A stretch of DNA of 64,000 nt from Amphiura filiformis (taxonomy: Eukaryota; Echinodermata; Ophiuroidea; Amphilepidida; Amphiuridae), in contig NC_092635.1 in NCBI RefSeq assembly GCF_039555335.1, forward strand, positions 50,984,052-51,048,051, in the 5' to 3' direction. This document shows positions 25,046 to 35,100 of the stretch, piece by piece. The translations under genes and the position numbers were made by a program. Under the pieces are notes generated by a model. That model had not been told where the DNA came from and did no database searches. It saw nothing but the letters and a program-made list of their open reading frames with translations. Position 1 is the stretch's first letter; each line of letters opens with the position of its first letter.

Positions 25046-25140
25046 CTTTTTTTATGAATAAAATACGTACAAGATGATTTATACCAAAACGCAGGAACGG
25101 CGCCGAGACGTGACTTAGCAGAGCAGAGTGGAACGCCCAA
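25046..25140 (-). promoter_or_regulatory. Probable core promoter of gene A
   Basis: A TATA box (TATAAA on the gene strand, 25078-25083) lies 53 bases upstream of the ATG. Upstream of it is a block conserved in all three genes (25108-25136, + strand GACGTGACTTAGCAGAGCAG followed by AGTGGAACG), which contains a CRE/AP-1-like core. The leader after TATA is short and conserved (AGCAGTAATACAAAGC). Confidence 0.6.
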
Positions 25141-25250
25141 AAGAACGTTATGTGTTTCAGTTATACATATCGTAGCGTCACTTTCGGGTTAAAGTCCTAA
25201 ATGTTGTCTCTACAGGACCGTCGTATTGATTGATGTTAGGGTTAAAGTCC

Positions 25251-25740
25251 TACTCCAGAAAAATACAGAACTAATATTTTTGGGATTAAAAAAATATTAT
25301 CCTGTTTTGCCAAATTAAACATAGCTAAATCTTAATCCTTTAGTCCTATAACTGACAATAAAAGTCAAATTTTAATATTTTGGTTAATTTTTGGAAATAA
25401 TTGCCAAAAACATGCGTTTTAAAGGTGTTTTTCGTATGCTGTGACAATAAAAAAGTGAAAATTATAGCAACATTTCGGCATAATTATACTCAAGATTTTG
25501 AATGCCCAGACTTGTTCCAAGTCTTTGATTTTTGTGACTAGATTGTCAGAAAATGTGCCGAAAATGCATGTTTTTGGCTCTTTTTTCAAGAAATTAGTAA
25601 AATAGTGAACTTTTTCTTTTATCTCCAGTTAGTACTAAATGAATGATTAGGATTGAGCTATGTTTCATTTGGCAGAACTTGATAGTATTTTTTTAATACC
25701 AAAAAAATTAGTACTGTATTTTTCTGGAATAGGGAGTAAA
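25251..25740. mobile_element. Inverted-repeat element about 225 bp upstream of gene A
   Basis: The ends CTCCAGAAAAATACAGAACT and the inverse of CTGTATTTTTCTGGAATAGG flank about 450 bases of A/T-rich DNA. A second copy is in intron 12 of gene B (32550-33005). The upstream regions of B and C run uninterrupted here, and a short stretch of host sequence (GGTTAAAGTCCTA) appears duplicated beside the insertion in A. Confidence 0.7.
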
Positions 25741-25801
25741 TAGTGTTGCCTCTCCAGGATCATCGTATCATTAATGTCATCAAGAAGCATGTAGCAGTAC
25801 T

Positions 25802-25862
25802 ACAAAGTCAAATGTGGTATCTGATTAGTTAATTGCAAGCATATACTTTGTTTTACTTTGGA
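25802..25862. promoter_or_regulatory. Conserved upstream block, copy A
   Basis: The block AAAGTCAAATG...GCAAGCATATACTTTGTTTT..ACTTTGG is almost unchanged at 43535-43593 (B) and 59758-59820 (C), while the surrounding DNA has drifted or been replaced. It is a candidate distal regulatory site; conservation because of recent duplication is the alternative. Confidence 0.4.
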
Positions 25863-25915
25863 AGCAGTGAAAAGTTCGTATGTAGTGTTATTTGTACTTA
25901 TGATATATACAGCAA

Positions 25916-25958
25916 ATTTTGCAAGATCGACAAAATAATTTTGTCGATCTTGCAAAAT
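25916..25958. repeat. Perfect 43-bp palindrome
   Basis: Two 21-base arms (ATTTTGCAAGATCGACAAAAT and its exact complement) are separated by one A. It is absent from the upstream regions of B and C. Confidence 0.9.
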
Positions 25959-26099
25959 CATTATCTTATACATAACAGACAGGACAAACAAAAACGCAAG
26001 TCAAAGGGCAGAATCTGCTTCATTTTCTCTATACAGATATTTCGGTTTTGCTCGTTAATAAATGTGTAAACTTAAAGAGCAAAACTAAATTTTGCTCAA

Positions 26100-26505
26100 G
26101 GAGACAAGATATACATGCGCGTATTTTGGGGCTTTTGGGGCGCCAACCCCCCGGGGTAAAAGCAGGGGGCGGCCAAAATGAAGGGGCGGCGGTAGAAGAA
26201 GGGGCGGCAAAAACAGGGGCGGCAAAAACGATGGGGGCGGCAAAAAGAATTAGTAAATAAAAAAGGGCGGAAAATTTTGATAAAGCATGCAAAAAAAAAA
26301 AAAAAATGGTACTATACATCAAAATGAGCTGCTTTTAGGGCGCTAGCACCTGAAAGCCCTTTTTTTTTTTTTTTTTTTTGCTCTTCACTTTTCAAACGAC
26401 CGAGGAAAAATTGGGTCAACCTTTTCGGGCTGTTGAGGAAGGGGCGCCAAAATTGAATTTTCTTCAGCCCCCCGGGGTTGGGGCGGCCACGGTACGCCAC
26501 TGATA
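26100..26505. repeat. G/C-rich mosaic repeat with poly(A) and poly(T) tracts
   Basis: Repeated GGGGCGGCAAAAA phrases, a run of about 19 A near 26288, a run of about 19 T near 26361, and inverted CCCCCCGGGG motifs near 26145 and 26467 end at TACGCCACTG. That last phrase resembles the terminus of the CAGTGGCGTA family. Open frames here are purely repeat-derived. Confidence 0.5.
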
Positions 26506-26509
26506 TACC

Positions 26510-27223
26510 TAGGTGTACCTATGCAATCTGTAAGTTTGCTAATACTAGTATTTTCTTCACAAATACGTACCCAGGTACCCGGCCCAGATACATATTTTTA
26601 TTCTGAAAATATTCTTATATTCAACAGATATTCTACGGGCCAAGTCTTTTTAAAATGCGTAAAAAACTTGATTTTAATGCTAATTATTGCACATTCTGAG
26701 GAAGTCTGATTATCATTTTTGAAATAGCCGAGCGGGTGGGTTTTCGATGAAATATTTTTTCTGTAAAAACTGAAGCATCCTATGTATAGAGGAATATATG
26801 AATATTAACTGCACAGCATATATAACGATTCGTGATACCCAATTGTGGTACAGTTGGTGTCGTTTAGAAGGCAGAGAATTTTATTTCAATTTTATGTACG
26901 CCAAAATGTTTTCTGAATTTAGCAAAAATAAATGCCGAAAAAATTATGAAAAACCTATGTAAAAATTACATAGGTCCCCACTAAAGATTACTGTTTCGTC
27001 TTTATGGGAGTCTAATCTGAAAGAAATTTTGGGGACCTATGTGGACTTTTACTATACATTGCAAAAATCAAGACCGTCTTACAAGAAAAATGCTGACTAC
27101 CTTTTCCTTGCAAACCAACGCGATGAGCACACAGAGCACATGCACGAATTCAAAATCGATTATGTATAGTGGTATTTCTATTCTATACCCGATCAATGTT
27201 GGAGTTGCCTAATGTCTAGGCCT
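26510..27223. other. Unassigned stretch between the A and B units
   Basis: AT-rich and single-copy within the window apart from short phrases. No exon, RNA gene or element with definable ends was seen. Confidence 0.4.
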
Positions 27224-27227
27224 ATAT

Positions 27228-27649
27228 GTGACGTGTCATGTCAAAAGGAGACACTTTTGGGCAGGTTATCAATTTTGAGATTTTTACATATCTTAAATAT
27301 AGAGATATTTTGCTCCACAACACCGTTTTCTCCAATGAAATCGGACATGCCTAAGCGAAGATATTGAGTTCGCAAGTTATGGTATTATAAAATTGGAAAT
27401 TGAGATATCGGCCTTTAAAAATATTATTGACAATGTTGAGAATAGGAATTACCTTGAAATATATCTCAAAAAATACAAGATGCCAGTTATATTCCGGTCT
27501 GAAACTATCAGAAAATATTGTTAACATTAATAACATCACAAATTCGCAACAAACCCAAATTGTGAAAAAATCACCCCGGGGCAGATTTTTGGCTATTTCT
27601 CCGTTTACGATCCTGCCCAAAAGTGTCTCCTTTTGACATGACACGTCAC
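27228..27649. mobile_element. 422-bp MITE with GTGACGTGTCATGTC ends, copy 1
   Basis: About 38 bases at each end are inverted (GTGACGTGTCATGTCAAAAG, then CACTTTTGGGCAGG). The element is flanked by ATAT on both sides (27224-27227 and 27650-27653). A second copy of identical length, in the opposite orientation, is at 31378-31799. Fragments are at about 35724-35861 and 55991-56075. The open frames read by each strand reflect the arms and have no domain. Confidence 0.85.
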
Positions 27650-27680
27650 ATATGTTTAAAATTCAATTTGGCTACCAATA

Positions 27681-27762
27681 AGTCATGTGGTCCAGTGGAT
27701 TAGCGCGCTGGACTTCAGTTTTCTGTATGTAGCAGCGGCGTGGGTTCGAGGGCCACCTCTGC
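27681..27762 (+). repeat. tRNA-like (Leu/Ser-type) sequence, probably a SINE head
   Basis: GTGGTCCAGTGGATTAGCGC resembles a Pol III A box and GGGTTCGAGGGCC a B box, at the spacing of a tRNA with a long variable arm. The acceptor stem does not close, so I do not call a functional tRNA. Confidence 0.45.
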
Positions 27763-28450
27763 CGAACTGAAATTCCATTTTTTTCTTAAATTTCATATTA
27801 GGGAGTGGGCCACTCGAACATGAAAATGACGCACAATTGCCTCAGGACGTAGCGAGCCTTCTTGTAAAAATTACATAATTTTGACCAGGTATTATCGGTG
27901 AGATATAAAGAACCTGCATGTAAAGTCTTCGAGTTTCCAAGTGGGGGAGCAGGGGAGGGGCATAGTGCCCCCGACAAAAAAGAGATAAGTTCCCCTCTGA
28001 CAAAAAATGAAAGAAGGCAAATGAAAAGAAAAGGGGAATGGAGCCGATTTCCACCAAAATTCAATCCGATTATGGGTCAATATAGTGCAAGATACCAATT
28101 TTTTGCGCGCTTTGCACATTGTCCTTTTTTGGAAGCTCCAAGACTTTACATGAACAGTGTCTCTAAAAACCGATATGTATAATCCCCAAAATAATACTGA
28201 GTCAAATTGATGCAACCGGGATTTGTTGTGTCGTATTTGCCCCCTCACGCCTCGACCCAAAACTCTGGCTATGTCCCTACCTAGACTACTTTTAAAACAA
28301 TTGAAAATAACGTACCGGTGTACATGAATGAAAACGAGGTACAAAAATGACCAATAACGGAGTTTCAATAAATTCCAGTTGAAGATTTCCCAGCACATTC
28401 AAAGGTCATCGTTTGAGTGTACACTGTACAGGGTGTCTGAATAAAGATAT

Positions 28451-28682
28451 CGTCATCCTCATAACCAAAGGGCCTATTCATTATTACATGTTTCTCATTT
28501 GCAATTTTGATTTTCTGACTAAAAAAACCATAATTAATCAAATTTCCAGCCACATATTTCTTCATTAACTTGTGGAATACATCTCTTTTGATGTATTCCA
28601 CAAGTTAATGAAGAATGAAAATCAAAATTGCAAATGAGAAACATGTAATAATGACTTAGGTAGTTTGGTTATGAGGGTGACG
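28451..28682. mobile_element. Fold-back element with a 26-bp perfect hairpin core
   Basis: The outer arms CGTCATCCTCATAACCAAA and their complement, a middle arm ACATGTTTCTCATTTGCAAT, and an inner perfect 26-base arm pair (28558-28583 with 28590-28615) stack into one hairpin. One arm carries an extra ~46 bases. ATAT flanks both sides (28447-28450 and 28683-28686). The C unit reads AAATATATGCTC at this point, i.e. the empty site. Confidence 0.8.
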
Positions 28683-28774
28683 ATATGCTCTGTGGATAGG
28701 GGGACGTATTGTTAATGTGTTAATGTATTATTGTATCAGTGACGCGTGAACGGATTTTGATGATTTTTGCACCA

Positions 28775-29133
28775 TTAAGGGGGTACTACACCCCTGGCCA
28801 ATTTTGTGCCTATTTTTGCACTTTTCTCAAAAATTATAGCACATTGGTGACAGGTAAGATATGTATATTATAGGGGCAAGGACTACCACTACTGTACTGA
28901 AAATTCAGCAACTCAAGGCAAGTAGTTATTGATTTATTGATCAAAAATTGCTTTTCCCTCATTTTTGACTGTTACTCCACAACTGTTGTCTGTGCTGAAA
29001 TAAAATTTCCAGTGCAGTAGTTGTAGTCCTTGCCCCTATAATATACATATCTTACTTGTCCCTAATGCGCTATAATTTTTGAGAAAATGCAAAAATAGGC
29101 ACAAAATTAGACAGGGGTGTAGTACCCCCTTAA
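28775..29133. mobile_element. TTAA-flanked palindromic MITE, copy 2
   Basis: It has the same terminal arms as 649-937 (GGGGGTACTACACCCC and inverse), with TTAA at both ends. The paralogous C sequence near 45315 reads CATCATTTTAAAGAAGAT without it. Confidence 0.8.
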
Positions 29134-29235
29134 GAAGATACTTCATGATTTTTGAATATTAAAAAAATACTGAAGGTTCACCATTAAGAAGATACTTCAT
29201 GGTTTTTGAATATTAAAAAAATACTGAAGGTTACC
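29134..29235. repeat. Tandem duplication of a ~50-bp segment
   Basis: AAGATACTTCATGATTTTTG..AAAAAATACTGAAGGTT occurs twice in a row with one base changed. The C unit has it once (near 45320), so this duplication is private to B. Confidence 0.75.
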
Positions 29236-29709
29236 AATAGGGGGCGGGGCTTCTTTCCATTGTCCGTTGGACCTCGTCTTTAGCAGACCTGGTCTTTAGA
29301 TTAATTCAAGTCAATCAATCCACAGAGCCTATATTTCTTAAGACATTCTGCATTGCCATATAGGGGTTACGTAGCTTTGTATACTACAGATGAGCACGTT
29401 GTGGAGGTTTATCCTTTATGTGTGAGTTCTCCTCATAAAATAAGCATGAATAACCTCCAAAGATCAGCTTCATTGGAGTTGGAAATATAGGCGTAATAAA
29501 AATCTGTACTTTTTGGACCCAAAAAAATCTGCTTCACTAAAATCCATTACACATTGTTTGTACGTGGCCGTCAGATCGAGAACGGGCTCACAATAACGGG
29601 CTAATAGACTCAATCCAGTTGTTCACTCAATGCAGGAAAGTGAGTTGAGCCTGCATGTTTAAGTACCTTTACTCATCACAATTTTACCCCGGAAACACAA
29701 TTATTACAA

Positions 29710-30065
29710 TACAAAGATTTTTTGGCAGGCTGAGAGAGAGGGGGGGGCGGCAATGATTTGCGGCAGGCCGAGGGGGTGAGGGGGGGAGTTTTTGGCACAC
29801 ATTTACGGGCCACCTATTCTTTTAAATAACACGCTCTAAAAAGGCTTAGGAAAACACTACAGAAACGTTCAAATATGTAAAATGTCCCGCTACGCTCGCA
29901 CCACTATTTAAAGTTTGTGAATTGAGAACCAAAAATTGGTCATGTGCAAAGGGGAGGGGGCAATGATTTGAGAGACCGAGACCGAGGGGGGGGCAAGCAA
30001 TTTTGCCAGGCCGAGGTGAAGGGAAGCAATTTTTGGCAAGCCATTTGAACATTTACCCTCTCTCC
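29710..30065. repeat. G-rich TTTTTGGCAGGC repeat, B unit
   Basis: GGGGGGGC..AATTTTTGGCAAGCC phrases are spaced 40-100 bases apart around a short insert with AACGTTCAAATATG. It is homologous to 46890-47270 in the C unit and related to 6720-7150. Confidence 0.6.
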
Positions 30066-30654
30066 GGGGGCTCATAACTATTGCACAGCTCTTTATAGCT
30101 CTTTATGTCAGCTTCAATTTAAGCCAACTGAAGTGACCAAATGGAAATTTTTGGTCACTTAAATTTGGTCTACTTATGTTTATGGTGTAGATATAATTAT
30201 GTACATTTTTTTCCCTTTCCGCGACACCAAATTCGGATATCATTTTTACTTCGTTACAACAAATGGAAAATGATATTTTTCACAAACTGGATAAGACCCT
30301 AGGTTACAATCGTGGAAAATATGAAAGGGCTACTACGGTATATGCAGAAGTTGAGGTATGAGGGTGGAGGTCGAACCTTTTGAATGACCCTCGTATTTGT
30401 AGGACAACAGCGCAACAGTGTAATTGATGTCATAATAATTATGATATTAAATCTCTCAGATAGCACCACAGTTAAGCGGCTGAATGGTTTTCCCTCATTA
30501 TTCATTCATTCATTCATTCATATTTTATTTTGGCTTACACCAGAAACCTTCCTGACAGTTGTTACTATTCCTATAGTCCGTATGCCTTCCTCGAGGCAGT
30601 AATTTAGATATTGTTTTCCATTGTATCCCTAAAATGGTATGACGCAGGGAATCC

Positions 30655-31003
30655 AATTTTTTTTATTTGTTCGGGTTTTGACAACCCTGGATAACCCAAG
30701 AAAACCTCTATTGAAGCTTATTTCCATTGGGGCCCATTTAAATACCGGGACGGTTTGGGAACAGCCAAGGAGTTAAGAACCTACTCTTTTCAAAACTGGC
30801 TGCGAGATACATGTACAGGTATGCCTCTCTGCACACGGGACCGACGGCTTAACGTCCCCTCCGAAGAAGTTGCCAATTAATTTCAGACTTTTTTTTCCAA
30901 GTCAATATCCCAGCAAATCGCCACCGCCGGGAATTGAACCTGGGACCTCGTGCACTAAATGCAAGTACCCTAACCATTGTGCCACGCTCTCCCTAAACTA
31001 GCA
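30655..31003 (-). mobile_element. tRNA-derived SINE, about 350 bp
   Basis: Read on the minus strand, it starts with a tRNA-like head: A box GTGGCACAATGGTTAGGGT, B box GGTTCAATTCC. A body containing GGACGTTAAGCCGTCGGTCC follows, and it ends in an A-rich tail. The corresponding sequence of the A unit (GAATCCAACTGGCATATTTG near 12366) continues without it, so it inserted after the A-B duplication. Confidence 0.75.
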
Positions 31004-31377
31004 TAACTTATTCCTGCAAAAATGAGCAAATTTTTGAGAAAATCCCTCAACTTGATTTAACTTTCCTGCCTCAAGGAAGGCATACGGACCGTATGTTAAG
31101 TTTTGGCAAAGAACATCACAATTTGACCAAAATCGTATATTATTACTTTTACAGTAATTTTAAAAGAATTCTTATCAATAAATGCACTAAATCAGCAAAC
31201 ACCAGACATTTTCATAACATTATGATAAGGGTACGTGAAGGTTGACAGAAGGAGTTTAAATGTCATTGCCAGGTTATATAAAAGTTATAAAACGGTTTCA
31301 TAAAATTTTTGAAACATTCAAAAGTTGACACAAAATATTGTGTTGACAAGTTGACAAAAGACATTTTTTAAACAAAT

Positions 31378-31799
31378 GTGACGTGTCATGTCAAAAGGAA
31401 ACACTTTTGGGCAGGATCGTAAATGAAGAAATAGCCAAAAATCTGCCGGTGGGTGGTTTGTTCACAATTTGGGTTTGTTGTGAATTTGTAATGTTATCAA
31501 TGTTAAAAATATTGTCTGATATTTTCAGACCGGAATATAACTGGCACCTTGTACTTTTTGAGACATTTTTCAAGTAAATTCCTACTCTCAACATTGTCAA
31601 TAATATTTTTAAAGGCCGATATGTCAATTTCCAATTTTATAATACCATAACTTCCGAACTCAATATCTTCGCTTAGGAATGTCCGATGTAATTGGGGAAA
31701 ACGGCGTTGTGGAGCAAAATATCTCTATATTTAAGATGTGTAAAAACCTCAAAATTCATAACCTGCCCAAAAGTGTCTCCTTTTGACATGACACGTCAC
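31378..31799. mobile_element. 422-bp MITE, copy 2
   Basis: It has the same GTGACGTGTCATGTC inverted ends as 27228-27649 in the opposite orientation, and AAAT flanks both sides (31374-31377 and 31800-31803). The A unit lacks it. The C unit carries an unrelated element in exactly this position (47416-48007). Confidence 0.85.
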
Positions 31800-32154
31800 A
31801 AATGTTTGCAAAAAATATTTTAAAATTACATTTTGACAACATAAAAGCGTGTTTTTTTATACAGATGTTTGAAATGTTTTCTAATGTTAATATGAAAACA
31901 CTCTAAAACTTTTGTGTTTGCTGGATAAGCATGCAAACGCACCCCCACCCCACCCCTACCCCATGCACCCCACACACATCACACACGTACCTACACCCCC
32001 TTACTATTCAGTGCCCCGGAATGTACAGATTTTTATATGGTTCTATTGGCTTGAACCACGACAATCACGTTGTTCTGTTGCTATATCTTCTTTTCGATGT
32101 AATCATGGTGTACTACGGGTACGAAGCATCAATCGATGATACCTTAGAAGCGAA

Positions 32155-35100
32155 CTAAGAGTTTTTTACAGGAATTTTGACGATAACCTGGGAAATAAAA
32201 TATCATATTGTCATTTTATAGCTGAAAATTTGCTGAGAATGTGCAAAAAACAACATTGGACTATTCCAGAAAATAAGCGCATACCCTTATAGAGAAGTAA
32301 CATTTCAATAAAAGAAATGTCTGGATTTCCAAATTTTCTTTCAAAAAATGACTAGAATTCCAGTTGCCAATGTTACTGAAAAAAGCTTGGAAATACAATT
32401 AAATGAATGAAAAATTCACGGACATGTCTCTCAAATTTCTGGAAGTCTGAACCGAAGTCCGAGTGCCTCTATAGGGGATGTGCATTTTTTTCCTGGAGTA
32501 ACCCATTTGAAACGGAACAGACATTCAATACTATGCAGTGTTACTTGATTTGTATTCCAGAAAAATACAGAACTAATTTTTTGGAATAAAAAAATATTAT
32601 CCTGTTTTGACAAATGTGACAATCAAGCCCAAAGACTTGTACTAAGACTAATTTCAGTTTATGCATTCTAATTTTTGGAAAAGACTTGTTTCATTTTAAT
32701 AACCAATCATTTAATTATAGTAATACAAAAAAAGTGGGAATTAGAGCAAAATTGCAGCATCTACTCAAGATTTTGAATACTTAGACTTGTTCCAAGTCTT
32801 TGATTTTAGTGATTGTCAGAAAATACCCTAAAAACGTATGTTTTTGGCCCTTATTTCCAAAAATTGGCCGAATATTAAAATTTGACTTTTATTGCCAGTT
32901 AGGACTAACTAAAGGATTAGGATTTAGCTATGTTCATTTGGCAAAACAGGATAATATTTTTTTTTATTCCAGAAAATTAGTTCTGTATTTTTCTGGAATA
33001 GGGAGTAGTTGTGTACAACATAATAATTTTTTTTCCAATTTTCAATTTATTCAATTACTTACCAAAAAGTGCACACGCCTATAAATGCTATTCAGACCAT
33101 TATCTTTAGTCAAGCATATTCACAAACGAACCAAAATCAGCATATATTTTAGTAAACATTATGACTTTCTTACCGTCTTGATCTCGCAATACTCGGCAAT
33201 TCCGTCTTCGCCACTGCGGAATAAAAATAAACATATATTATTTCGGTTAGTAGGTGTTAACAACCATGTGTTTTAGTTATTAAGGGGACTGATTTAAATC
33301 GCGGGGACAAGTGACGTCATTTTTTGTTTGTTGCACGATTTTCAGATTCTGAGTACAAAAACCCTATTTTTTCCGATAAGTAAGATTTCCAAAGGAACCG
33401 TACTCTCTGTCGTTGCTGGCAGAGCCATATGCCGCCAACGGCAACGATGTGGTCAATTACGAAAAAGGTAGATTGTTAGAGATAATGGCTCATAGTTAAG
33501 TCGGACAATATTTTTCTTCTTCTACGCTCTTCTATAAATGTTACACTATTTTTGGAGTGGCCCATTGAGCCGGTGATTCCCCACGAAAGCGTGAAAATAT
33601 TTAAACATTTTCTAAATGGGTTAAATGTGAAGCTTAAGTGTATTATCATTATTTCGCACATGTCTGTGCCACTCATTTTATAATTGTCACCAGAGAAGAT
33701 GTAAGGAAGAGGAGGGTTAACGGAATTATATACTTGAGATAATCCCGTAGGTAATCTGGTTGCACATATTCATAGTCCTTTATTAGTAGTTAGACATCCA
33801 CTTGCAGTAGCCTTTGATGTGATGTGTGAGACCGCTCACGTTCGACCGATTTGCACTCAAGGATTGGAAATATTTCAAATGTTTCTATAGAGAATCTGTT
33901 GAAAAGTATGAAACGCGTGTATTAAGGACCTGCTGTTTGGATGGGATACCACATGTGGACAATACAAGAATGAAATCGAGTGTTGTTGATCATTTCTATT
34001 TTTTTAAATGTATTTTCCGGTCATTTCCTGTAAAAATGTTCTGATAATTGAAAGCATTCTCTATCACAAATGATGGAGGCTGAAAGTGACGGCAAGCGAC
34101 GAAAATTATAATTTGCCATGGAACTTCAGTCATATTTTATCTGAAATTTAACTGCATGACAGGGCCTGCATGTATGGTATGCATGGTACGATGACATGAA
34201 ATCACTGACCTATCCCTAAAAGTAGTTGCGTGTATCACACCCGTTCCGGGTTCAAACCCCATTGTAGTATTCTATTGTTAAGCGGCTAAATAGGGTGATT
34301 CATCATTTACTTTGAATGAGCGGTCTCACACATGTTTTGTTTGAGGATAGCTGGATCAACCTCCTCTTCCTTACATCTTCTCTGTTGTCACTTACCCCTC
34401 ACGTCCAATTCCTGACTGCTTGTAGCCACCAAAAGGGGCTTGCAGTGAAACCGCTTGGTAACAATTCACCCTGAAATAAGAAATAATTCGCTGTCGAAGT
34501 TATGTAATCATCGGATTAACTACCATAGCAATAGATGAATACAGTTTTTTTTTAAACAGATCGCCCTGCACTACAAGCAGATTGCACTCGTCACCTGTGT
34601 ATGTCTGTATTCATAGATTGAATACAATACCGCTCTTTTCAAAGATACTAATCTTACAGGTGCGAGTGATCAGCATTTCTTTGACATCTATGGTTCAATG
34701 CTCGGAGCTATTAAATCATGGAGACGCAATAGATTACGTAACGCATTGTTCCCTTGTGCCGATTTGGTTTGCCGACAAGCTATTCATCGAGAGGTATCTT
34801 TTGTTCAGGACAAAGGAGTTCCGCCATTAAATCGGTAACGGGTCCGACAGCGTATTAAAGCTATACCAGGCAGGTTACTGTCAATAAGTGATCAAAAGAA
34901 AGTCACGTGAAAGCGCCCACTTCAGCGAATGGTACCTTTTGTTGCTTAACAACCCAAGGGTGTGATTGAGTCTTCGCCAGCACACAAAAGAACACTTTTC
35001 CGTCGATGTACAATTATTTACAGCCCACGTTAATTTAGGCTCCTCATTTAAATAAATGGAATAGAGTTGCTGATGCTCCAAGGTATAGGTCCATGTATAT

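Larger units (their letters stand above)
27780..32154. other. 3' flank of gene B, paralogous to 44600-48497
   Basis: From about 27785 (GGCCACTCGAACATGAAAAT) onward, blocks match the C unit in order, for example GGAAGCTCCAAGACTTTACA (28131 and 44887) and CCTCCAAAGATCAGCTTCAT (29454 and 45575). This sets the left edge of the duplicated unit. No gene was seen; separate elements are listed individually. Confidence 0.65.

Noticed and set aside
27351-27644. 97-codon frame starting MSCQKETLLG, also present near 31383
   Set aside because: The start codon is GTG and the frame reads the terminal inverted repeat of the 422-bp MITE. The two copies diverge without protein-like constraint.
34236-34262. 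B-box-like GGGTTCAAACCCC
   Set aside because: No A box at a suitable distance and it lies inside the hAT-like element; chance match.
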